NCBI GenBank assembly: GCA_012512355.1
Contig: JAAZEI010000185.1
Location: 1 to 5,009 of the forward strand
Direction: 5' to 3'
Source: Clostridiales bacterium
Lineage (GTDB): Bacteria; Bacillota; Clostridia; Christensenellales; Aristaeellaceae
DNA: 5,009 nucleotides
How positions within the stretch are numbered: the first letter of the stretch is position 1; each line of letters starts with the position of its first letter. The notes beneath the pieces are model-generated. The model worked only from the letters and a program-made list of their open reading frames with translations, ran no database searches and was not told the DNA's origin. This document shows, piece by piece, positions 1 through 5,009 of this stretch. The position numbers and the translations under genes were made by a program.

Positions 1-575
1 AAACGATAAAAAGACGTATAGGCAGCGATGGGGGCATTACTGTCTGCGGTTTGAGCAGTCGGTTCAAGCGGCATCAGTTCACTCAAATGCCTTGAATCGA
101 CAAAAGCATATTGCCGATGGTAAATCAGTTTCGCCCAACCGTTCTCAATGCCGATGATGGCAAGCCTGACGCCCGGGCTGAGGGTGATGATGGCCTCAGA
201 AGCTGCATCGGGTTGCGCGCGAAGAGAAGTGGTTTGATTGACCCAGCTGATATACTCGCTGAGGATGGCCGGATATTGAGGTGTCTTGGCAGGATCAGCA
301 GGCTCTACTCGGTTAAAGTCGATATATCTGCGCTGAATATAGCCCGTTTGATCTTTAGAGGTTCGAATCAGGAGCCAATCAGGGTATAGCTCAAGTATTT
401 CTACTTTTTCCTTTTCAGAAAGCATGGCCAAGTTTTCTATCATCTTATCGGGTTTCTCTTTTAAAGGCGCAGCTTTGATGAGGCGTGCCTTATAAAGCAC
501 ATCCGGTTGATTTTCAGCAAGGACGCTTAATGAAAAACTAAAAATGATCAAAAGTAAAAAAATAAACTTTTTCAT
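1..575 (-). CDS. Second SH3-SH3-VanW type secreted protein, 3' end beyond window (partial)
   Basis: The reading frame opens with ATG at 575, sharing an A with the upstream TAA stop, and stays open to base 1, giving 191 residues. AAGGAAA lies 10 nt upstream. The N-terminus (MKKFIFLLLIIFSFSLSVLA) is a textbook signal peptide, probably cut after VLA at 20. Two SH3-like segments follow: about 27-90 (EKVEILELYPDWLLI, GYIQRRYID) and about 102-165 (SLRAQPDAASEAIITLSPG, NGWAKLIY, RQYAFVDSRHL). Residues 93-164 align without gaps to residues 106-177 of the preceding VanW protein, with about 30 of 72 identical by hand count. The last visible residues, APIAAYTSFYR, match IPIAVYNSFYN of that protein just before its VanW domain. 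A VanW domain is therefore expected outside the window; this is inference. It is cut by the window edge and shows no sign of being a pseudogene. Confidence 0.88.
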   Translation of the reverse strand, partial: MKKFIFLLLIIFSFSLSVLAENQPDVLYKARLIKAAPLKEKPDKMIENLAMLSEKEKVEILELYPDWLLIRTSKDQTGYIQRRYIDFNRVEPADPAKTPQYPAILSEYISWVNQTTSLRAQPDAASEAIITLSPGVRLAIIGIENGWAKLIYHRQYAFVDSRHLSELMPLEPTAQTADSNAPIAAYTSFYR

Positions 576-1615
576 TATGTTGACATTTCCTTATAAATAG
601 CGATAAACAGCGCCCCATCCTGTACATGAGATACGATGCGCACTGGGAAATCATAATCATTTCTAAAAATAAAATTGAGACCTCCTGAGGATGCGTCAAC
701 TCCATGGGGAAGGTAGGGTGCGCCGTTGAGTCCATGAGGCGCCCGGGCCAGTACAGTAAGTCCGCGCAGCGGGAGTACGGCGTTGTATAAAGTGCTGGAT
801 ATCTGGCAGCTTCCACCGCCGGAGGAGGGAACTAGTTCGCCTTCAAACAAGCTCCATGCTTTTAAATAGCCATTACGGGCTGAGAAAGGGCCGACACTGC
901 CGTTAAAGTCCAAACTTTCACCTGGCAGCATCACCCTGTCCATACGCTGAGAACCAACCTTCAGATTTTCCATTCGGTTGAGGTTCATTTCATTTTCCGC
1001 GATATTATAAAAAGAATTATAGACTGCAATGGGAATATCGCCTGAAGCTGAATCCACTGTTGGGGCAACCATTTCAAGAGCAGGCAATTGGTCAGTATTT
1101 ACATAGCCATATTGCCGTTTGAATATTAGCCGTGCCCAGCCATCACTAATATCTACAAAACCAAGATGCGTCCCTGCCTGTAAGGTAATAAGGGTCTCAC
1201 TGTTGGCATGGGGCTGGGATTTCACATTTATTTCTGAATTTAAAATTGTAAAATAGCGGCTGACGACTGTCCCATATCTGGGTGTGGCGGCTGGGTCTAC
1301 AGCTGTTACATTGTCAATGCGCATCCGCAGTACAAAGCCCGTTGAATTTCCATACAGGATTTCTACGTAATTGGGGAGTACATCCACGATATCTATTGAA
1401 CTGCCGGGTTTAAGAGTTCCAATTCGCTCAACGCTGCTGTTGGGCCGTTGTACATCCGCAGTGGGGTAAACATAAGTGGCGGAGCCACTGCCGTATGCTG
1501 TTGTAACAGAGCCTTTGTAGAGCACAGTTTTGCGGTTTGCAGCATAACTTGTGGGGATCAATAATGTCAGGATGGCGGTCAATATAAATAATCCTGCAAG
1601 CAGGCGCTTGGGCAT
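575..1615 (-). CDS. Secreted VanW-domain protein with two N-terminal SH3-like domains
   Basis: The protein is 346 residues when started at 1615. It has a clear signal peptide (MPKRLLAGLF..., hydrophobic to about 20, likely cut after SYA at 25). Two bacterial SH3-like segments follow: about 30-102 (GTLKPGSSIDIVDVLPNYVEI, GFVLRMRID) and about 115-178 (INVKSQPHANSETLITLQAG, DGWARLIF, QYGYVNTDQL). The VanW domain fills about 205-346, with MLPGESLDFNGSVGP (229-243), the hallmark GGGSCQISSTLYNA (266-279), HGLNGAPYLPHGVDA (294-308) and FRNDYDFPVRI (317-327). Cys270 in the hallmark is the only cysteine in the protein. VanW proteins are named from the VanB-type vancomycin resistance cluster, but their activity is unknown and the domain is common in Gram-positives without resistance, so this is not a resistance call. 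SH3-like domains usually bind cell wall. The stop overlaps the next ATG as TAATG. A longer reading from 1738 is rejected because it would run through the DUF896 gene. Confidence 0.93.
   Translation of the reverse strand: MPKRLLAGLFILTAILTLLIPTSYAANRKTVLYKGSVTTAYGSGSATYVYPTADVQRPNSSVERIGTLKPGSSIDIVDVLPNYVEILYGNSTGFVLRMRIDNVTAVDPAATPRYGTVVSRYFTILNSEINVKSQPHANSETLITLQAGTHLGFVDISDGWARLIFKRQYGYVNTDQLPALEMVAPTVDSASGDIPIAVYNSFYNIAENEMNLNRMENLKVGSQRMDRVMLPGESLDFNGSVGPFSARNGYLKAWSLFEGELVPSSGGGSCQISSTLYNAVLPLRGLTVLARAPHGLNGAPYLPHGVDASSGGLNFIFRNDYDFPVRIVSHVQDGALFIAIYKEMST
586..592 (-). promoter_or_regulatory. Ribosome binding site of the second VanW-type gene
   Basis: AAGGAAA lies 10 nt before the ATG at 575, within the last codons of the first VanW gene. 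It supports the TAATG-coupled start of the partial gene, which the window edge otherwise makes harder to judge. Confidence 0.75.
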
Positions 1616-1616
1616 A

Positions 1617-1847
1617 TCAGGTTTCTCCTTCTTGGTTGTCGGCGGATGACTTCTTCTCAAGTTTTTTGTGGGTGCCATCTTCTTGCTGAACATAAACATT
1701 GTCGAGTTGCTGACGAAACCCTTCTCGAAAATCGGCAAGGTATTCTTTTCTCAAATCATCAAGTTCAATGAGCTCAGCACTGGTGATATGATCATCTCGT
1801 TTTTTCTTCCCAAGGCTGAGCATATAGGCAACACGGTCTTTATCCAT
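1617..1847 (-). CDS. DUF896 family protein (YnzC-like)
   Basis: This is a small, charged, soluble protein of 76 residues, which is the usual size for DUF896. The N-terminal half is predicted helical, and the family hallmark DLRKEYLADFREGFRQQL (31-48) is followed by VYVQQEDGT (51-59), matching the LRxEYLxxFRxxxxxxLxxxxxxDxxG pattern remembered from Bacillus subtilis YnzC. The tail (about 60-76) is Lys/Glu/Ser-rich and likely disordered. No biochemical role is established for the family; in B. subtilis ynzC lies in the SOS-induced yneA-yneB-ynzC operon. I see no convincing LexA box here, and the gene sits inside an envelope operon instead. Its ATG follows the TAA of the Lgt-like gene with no gap, with AGAGG 5 nt upstream. 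Its stop is one base before the ATG of the VanW gene, whose ribosome binding site it contains. Confidence 0.9.
   Translation of the reverse strand: MDKDRVAYMLSLGKKKRDDHITSAELIELDDLRKEYLADFREGFRQQLDNVYVQQEDGTHKKLEKKSSADNQEGET
1625..1630 (-). promoter_or_regulatory. Ribosome binding site that fixes the VanW start
   Basis: AAGGAG lies 9 nt before the ATG at 1615 and inside the 3' end of the DUF896 gene. Together with the signal peptide that begins at that ATG, it decides for the 346-residue form over a 387-residue reading from 1738. Confidence 0.85.
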
Positions 1848-2789
1848 TTATACCTCTTTTTTCTCTAACAAAGTCAATCCTAGGATAGCCGGCACCGCGA
1901 GAACCACAACATACATCGCATAGGAGAGCCATTTGCTCATTTGAGAGCGATCAATCATAAATTCAAGGCCGAGTATCGCTGCAAGTTCAACAGGCAGAAG
2001 GCAAATGGTAAAAACTGCCAGCCTTGTGAACCTTTTTTGTTTGATAAGATAAATCGACAGACAAACCAATACCCCGGAAAATAGAAAAATTGAAAGTACT
2101 TGCTGTAATCCAACAAAACTAAAACGCAGATGTGCGTCAAATCGAAGACTTTCAAACAAAGTTTGAGTTGTGCCAAAAAGCAATGCACCACACATGATAG
2201 TATACCCGGATTGTCGATGTCTTTTAAAATATATAATAGATGTAATGCAAAGAAGCAAAGCAGTCATGCCTTCGAGCAGATAGGTGCGAAGGTAAGCATC
2301 ATATTCATCATGAAAGGCTAAAAAAGTATTTTTAAGCACATCAGTCACCAGGGGGCGGCTGATGCCCAGTGTTGTAAACCCTTCTCCAAATCTCGCTGCT
2401 GCTATGAATAAAAAAGCAGATGGAACACACACATCAAGCCATGCTGATGCCTTGATGCCATTGGCCTTGGCCGCGATTACTGCCGCGAGCATGGCGCCTG
2501 TTAATGCGCCAAACATAGATAGACCGCCGGTATGCAGATTAAAAGTGTTCTCAAAGTTTAGAAAAGGCGCAAAACTCACATCGAATATAACATAAACGAT
2601 GCGAGCACAGACAAGCCCGAAGATTGGCGAAAGCAAACAAGTAAGCGCCGCTGCACTTTTCTGTGACTGCGGTTTTCCAGACCTGACCAATAGCAGGATA
2701 GCCGCTAAAATGCAGCCCAAACTAATATACGAGCCATATGCATAGAACTCTAAACCAAATAGATTGAAGGCAATCACATCACTATTCAT
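1848..2789 (-). CDS. Divergent Lgt-like (prolipoprotein diacylglyceryl transferase family) membrane protein
   Basis: This is a 313-residue integral membrane protein with about seven core helices matching the Lgt fold, plus an extra pair at about 257-277 and 288-307. Lgt landmarks are present in outline. YAYG (16-19) corresponds to the Tyr26 region of E. coli Lgt. GGLSMFGALTGAM (88-100) corresponds to GGxSFHGGLIG. ARFGEGFTTLGISR (132-145) corresponds to the GRIGNFxNGExxGR signature. ESLRFD (213-218) and LQQVLSI (228-234) match the C-terminal part. By hand alignment to remembered E. coli Lgt, Tyr26, Arg143 and Glu243 equivalents are kept (Y18, R133, E213). The equivalents of His103, Asn146, Glu151, Gly154 and Arg239 read F93, E136, L141, S144 and Q209. 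Genuine lipoprotein lipidation is therefore doubtful, although database annotation would probably say Lgt. The start overlaps the previous stop as TAATG with only a weak GAGAAA upstream, implying translational coupling. Family membership is fairly sure; function is unknown. Confidence 0.82.
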   Translation of the reverse strand: MNSDVIAFNLFGLEFYAYGSYISLGCILAAILLLVRSGKPQSQKSAAALTCLLSPIFGLVCARIVYVIFDVSFAPFLNFENTFNLHTGGLSMFGALTGAMLAAVIAAKANGIKASAWLDVCVPSAFLFIAAARFGEGFTTLGISRPLVTDVLKNTFLAFHDEYDAYLRTYLLEGMTALLLCITSIIYFKRHRQSGYTIMCGALLFGTTQTLFESLRFDAHLRFSFVGLQQVLSIFLFSGVLVCLSIYLIKQKRFTRLAVFTICLLPVELAAILGLEFMIDRSQMSKWLSYAMYVVVLAVPAILGLTLLEKKEV

Positions 2790-3793
2790 TATTTCTCAAC
2801 CGAAGCATCAATCAGGGTAGCAAAATAGAGCATATCGCTTTGCGCTCTTTCATTTGATATCGATTTATCCTGGTAATATGTGTCATTAAACACCATCGTA
2901 GCAGAGTTGCCGCCATCAAAATTAAAAGCTTGCTGGCAACCCAGCTGGTGCATGAAATCCGCAAGTTCATTATGAGTTACACCTTGCGCCTTCTGGTTTC
3001 GTCCTTCAGCCAAAACAAGCACATATTCCAGCGGTCCTGTTTGTCCTATGGCCAGGCGAGGCTCTTTGCCATGAGGATTATAGCCATAGCCGCCGTCAAG
3101 TTCCAGAAGAAGACCATCTTTTACAAGTGCCGGTCCAAAAGTGAATGCATTGACAATCTCATGACCGGATTGCTGAAAAGCCTCTACCTCGTCTTTGTCA
3201 GATTTAACAAAGAGATGAAAGTCTGAATTTTCATCAATGATCAATAAATCTTTTGTTCTGTTGTATTTGGCGCGAATCCTTTCGCCCATACGATACTCAA
3301 AAGAAGTCTTATTGGGATCATTAGATAAATAATTGGCGTTGATAGCTATCACCGCATGATTTTTTTTGGCCATCGATGAGATTAAGGCAACCCGGCTCGA
3401 GCCAGGCTTTCCGGCCAAACCGGTACGAAGCTGGCTGGGATTACTGATATGTACATGTGCAATGCGCCACACCTGACCTTCTTCTTCTATGGTTTCAAGT
3501 GATAAGATGATACTTTTATCTATATAACCATTGGGAGTGTAAGCGTTTAAGTCTGGGAGCATGCCGCCGCTAAAATCTCTTGGCAATGCGGCAACATGCT
3601 GAGTTTCAGCGGAAGCTCGGGGAATAATCAAGTCGAGTAGTTTGTATTGCGAAAGGGTGCCATCCTCATCTAATTTGTCATACAGGCGATTGCGCTCGCT
3701 GTCAAGCAAGGCGCCTGATGGGATGAGGAAGGGCAGGCTTAAAATAAAGGCAAATGAAAGCAGCAAACAAATAACGCGAATAATTTTCTTCAT
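2789..3793 (-). CDS. Phosphodiester glycosidase (NAGPA) family protein, exported or membrane-anchored
   Basis: This is a 334-residue protein with a basic N-terminus (MKKIIRV) and a hydrophobic stretch at about 8-24. It has no lipobox and no clear signal-peptidase site, so it may be secreted or stay anchored. The NAGPA domain (the catalytic domain of N-acetylglucosamine-1-phosphodiester alpha-N-acetylglucosaminidase; Pfam NAGPA, COG4632) covers about residues 95-330. Its typical landmarks are visible: RVALISSMAKKNHAVIAINANYLS (about 134-157), FTFGPALVKDG (217-227), PRLAIGQ (245-251), LVLAEGRN (259-266), and FNFDGGNSATMVF (290-302) followed by ERAQSDMLYFA (315-325). Family members cleave sugar-1-phosphate diester bonds; bacterial members are mostly uncharacterised and tied to exopolysaccharide or wall glycans. 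The DGG motif reads DGGNSAT where many homologues have DGGGSST. An AAAAGGA site lies 10 nt before the ATG. The TAA stop shares an A with the following ATG. The fold is clear; the substrate is unknown. Confidence 0.9.
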   Translation of the reverse strand: MKKIIRVICLLLSFAFILSLPFLIPSGALLDSERNRLYDKLDEDGTLSQYKLLDLIIPRASAETQHVAALPRDFSGGMLPDLNAYTPNGYIDKSIILSLETIEEEGQVWRIAHVHISNPSQLRTGLAGKPGSSRVALISSMAKKNHAVIAINANYLSNDPNKTSFEYRMGERIRAKYNRTKDLLIIDENSDFHLFVKSDKDEVEAFQQSGHEIVNAFTFGPALVKDGLLLELDGGYGYNPHGKEPRLAIGQTGPLEYVLVLAEGRNQKAQGVTHNELADFMHQLGCQQAFNFDGGNSATMVFNDTYYQDKSISNERAQSDMLYFATLIDASVEK

Positions 3794-4911
3794 GAAAGTT
3801 CATTCCTTTTAGTTTTTTTCTCTGCAAACACCCAGGAGCGCTGCAGACGGTAATTGACAAAAAACAGGACTGTGTCTACCAATATTTTAAGGATAGTTTT
3901 ATCTACAGTGAACAAAGAATTTAAGACGCTGATGAGTGTGGTGGAAACCATCAGCACTAAACTCGCCAGAATGACGTATCTGGGGAAAGCTCCCTTGCAT
4001 TTATCTACTTGAAACACAAATGCCTTATTGGCTTTAAAGTTGACAGCAGAAGAGATTGCCCGCGCCATAGTGTTTGCGATTAAGATACTTAAAGACATTC
4101 CCCATAATATTTTGATGTTTGGATTGAGACCTGTCAAGGGCAGCACCCATTTATCCAGAATCGTAAAAAGCAGGATATCTATGAATGTGGCCACACCGCT
4201 TGAGGAAGCGTACTTGAAAAAATTCTTAAACAGCTGACCATAGATAAGCGCGGAATCTTTAAAGAGACGATAATGTGTTCGTCGGTTTTCTTCTATGTAG
4301 ATGGTTTGAATCTTCACAGTATAAAAATCAACCAGGCGGTTTGAAGCGAGGATAAGCATATTCATTTCGTATTCAAAACGATCTCCCGGTACTTCAAGCA
4401 TCAAGGGAATCAGATCCAAAGAAAATCCTCTCAGACCTGTTTGTGTATCTGGAAGCCACTTTCCATAAAGGATTGCAAAAAAGAAACTTGTAAGGCGATT
4501 GCCCGCAAGGCTTGTCCAGGGAACATTATCGGTTTTAAAGTCGCGTGACCCGATAATCAGACCCTTGGGATGAATAACCAAACTTTCTGCGACTTTAAGG
4601 ACATCATCAGCGGTGTGCTGTCCGTCTGAATCAGCAGTCACGATGCCGGCGGCATCCGGATAATTCTCTAAAATAAAGCGCATGCCGTATTTAAGCGCAT
4701 GGCCTTTGCCCTGATTTATCGGGTACCCAATTACCTGACAGTTTGCATGATGGTTTAGCTCCTCAAATAAAGAGGCAAACTCATCACCTGAGCCATCGTC
4801 TACTATGAGGATTTGTTTAAAGCCATGGGAGAGCAAGTCCTCTGCATATTCTACCAAGAGGTGATCCGGGTGCAGGGAAGGGATCAGTACAACCGCATCC
4901 AGTGGGTTCAT
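3790..4911 (-). CDS. Bifunctional family 2 glycosyltransferase / GtrA-family membrane protein
   Basis: This 373-residue protein joins two domains. Residues about 5-215 are a cytoplasmic GT-A glycosyltransferase of the dolichyl/polyprenyl-phosphate sugar synthase type. Visible motifs are VDDGSGD (37-43), NQGKGHAL (66-73), the metal-binding TADSDGQH (92-99), GSRDF (121-125), GNRLTS (137-142), DTQTGLRGF (155-163) and RFEYEMNML (178-186). Residues about 230-363 are a GtrA domain with roughly four membrane helices, starting FFKYASSSGVATFID and ending NYRLQRSWVF. Family knowledge: such GT2 enzymes move a sugar from a nucleotide donor to a polyprenyl phosphate, and GtrA proteins are thought to help flip the product. 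The sugar cannot be told from the sequence. The start sits right before the first strand (AVVLIPS) with AAAAGGA 11 nt upstream. It is the first complete gene of the operon, and its TGA overlaps the next ATG as ATGA. Domain calls are confident; substrate and flipping role are inference. Confidence 0.95.
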   Translation of the reverse strand: MNPLDAVVLIPSLHPDHLLVEYAEDLLSHGFKQILIVDDGSGDEFASLFEELNHHANCQVIGYPINQGKGHALKYGMRFILENYPDAAGIVTADSDGQHTADDVLKVAESLVIHPKGLIIGSRDFKTDNVPWTSLAGNRLTSFFFAILYGKWLPDTQTGLRGFSLDLIPLMLEVPGDRFEYEMNMLILASNRLVDFYTVKIQTIYIEENRRTHYRLFKDSALIYGQLFKNFFKYASSSGVATFIDILLFTILDKWVLPLTGLNPNIKILWGMSLSILIANTMARAISSAVNFKANKAFVFQVDKCKGAFPRYVILASLVLMVSTTLISVLNSLFTVDKTILKILVDTVLFFVNYRLQRSWVFAEKKTKRNELS

Positions 4912-4922
4912 TAGCTTACCAA

Positions 4923-4929
4923 TCCTTTT
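4923..4929 (-). promoter_or_regulatory. Ribosome binding site of the GT2-GtrA gene
   Basis: AAAAGGA lies 11 nt before the ATG at 4911. This matches the ATG sitting immediately before the first beta strand of the glycosyltransferase domain. Confidence 0.7.
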
Positions 4930-4964
4930 AATCGTTATTTTTGACTATCTGTTGCTGAAGGCAG

Positions 4965-4979
4965 ATCACTGGGTGTGAT
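4965..4979. repeat. Short inverted repeat ATCAC-N5-GTGAT
   Basis: The arms ATCAC (4965-4969) and GTGAT (4975-4979) are perfect inverted copies around TGGGT. It lies about 54 bases before the GT2 start codon. It could be an operator half-site pair or a weak hairpin, but five-base arms are common by chance and there is no T-tract to make it a terminator. Confidence 0.3.
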
Positions 4980-5009
4980 TAAGTTCAGACAAAAGAATTA
5001 CATCATGAT

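Larger units (their letters stand above)
4912..5009 (-). other. Leader region upstream of the operon's first visible gene
   Basis: These 98 bases hold the GT2 ribosome binding site and a short inverted repeat. I see no convincing -35/-10 pair on the minus strand. One minus-strand frame is open from the window edge to a TGA at 4968-4966 and would encode HDVILLSELNHTQ, so the tail of an upstream gene in the same operon is possible. With 13 codons this cannot be told from chance. The other two minus frames hit stops within the first dozen bases from the edge. Confidence 0.35.

Noticed and set aside
111..389. Plus-strand open frame of 92 codons
   Set aside because: It lies antisense to the partial SH3-VanW type gene, has no recognisable domain, and the minus strand clearly encodes the protein.
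538..816. Minus-strand open frame of 92 codons
   Set aside because: It is an out-of-frame shadow over the VanW domain, whose GGGSCQ region in the main frame is unmistakable.
575..1615. Vancomycin resistance determinant
   Set aside because: A VanW domain alone does not indicate resistance; no VanH, VanB-type ligase, VanX or VanR/VanS genes are in the window.
1616..1738. N-terminal extension of the VanW gene to an ATG at 1738
   Set aside because: It overlaps the well-supported DUF896 gene in another frame, and a good ribosome binding site and signal peptide mark the start at 1615.
1955..2191. Minus-strand open frame of 78 codons within the Lgt-like gene
   Set aside because: It is an alternate frame of a membrane-protein gene; no ribosome binding site or family resemblance.
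2362..2595. Plus-strand open frame of 77 codons
   Set aside because: It is antisense to the Lgt-like gene with no recognisable content.
2930..3226. Plus-strand open frame of 98 codons
   Set aside because: It is antisense to the NAGPA catalytic domain, whose motifs are clear on the minus strand.
3750..3793. Lipobox in the NAGPA protein (Cys9)
   Set aside because: Cys9 lies at the start of the hydrophobic segment (RVICLL), not at a lipobox position after it, so lipidation by the neighbouring Lgt-like protein is not supported.
4028..4237. Plus-strand open frame of 69 codons
   Set aside because: It is antisense to the GtrA domain and shows no family features.
4965..4979. Rho-independent terminator upstream of the operon
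   Set aside because: The stem is only five base pairs and no T-tract follows on either strand.

Overview
The window reads as a Bacillota (Clostridia-like) chromosomal fragment. The pointers are a DUF896/YnzC-type small protein, a VanW-domain protein, SH3-like repeats on secreted proteins, purine-rich AAGGA-type ribosome binding sites, moderate-to-low GC and very tight gene packing. No lineage marker allows a genus-level call, so the taxonomy is inference.

Everything supported is on the minus strand, so the operon is read from high to low coordinates. The order is: (1) a bifunctional family 2 glycosyltransferase/GtrA protein (4911-3790); (2) a secreted or membrane-anchored phosphodiester glycosidase of the NAGPA family (3793-2789); (3) a multi-pass membrane protein of the prolipoprotein diacylglyceryl transferase (Lgt) fold that lacks most Lgt signature residues and has a C-terminal membrane extension (2789-1848); (4) a DUF896 protein (1847-1617); (5) a secreted SH3-SH3-VanW protein (1615-575); (6) a second secreted protein of the same architecture, cut off by the window edge (575-1). 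The junctions are ATGA, TAATG, TAA directly followed by ATG, a 1-nt gap, and TAATG. This is a translationally coupled unit with no room for internal promoters or terminators between genes.

The parts fit a cell-envelope role. The GT2 domain would load a sugar onto a polyprenyl phosphate, and GtrA domains are linked to moving such lipid-sugars across the membrane. The NAGPA protein would act outside on a sugar-1-phosphodiester, and the VanW pair would sit in the wall. The Lgt-like protein is the odd member: none of the exported neighbours carries a lipobox, and the His, Asn, Glu and second Arg that mark Lgt are replaced. What the operon builds or modifies cannot be read from the sequence.

The 98 bases upstream of the first gene (4912-5009) hold a ribosome binding site and a short inverted repeat but no convincing promoter. 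The operon may continue upstream of the window. I see no RNA genes, CRISPR arrays, insertion sequences or terminators.
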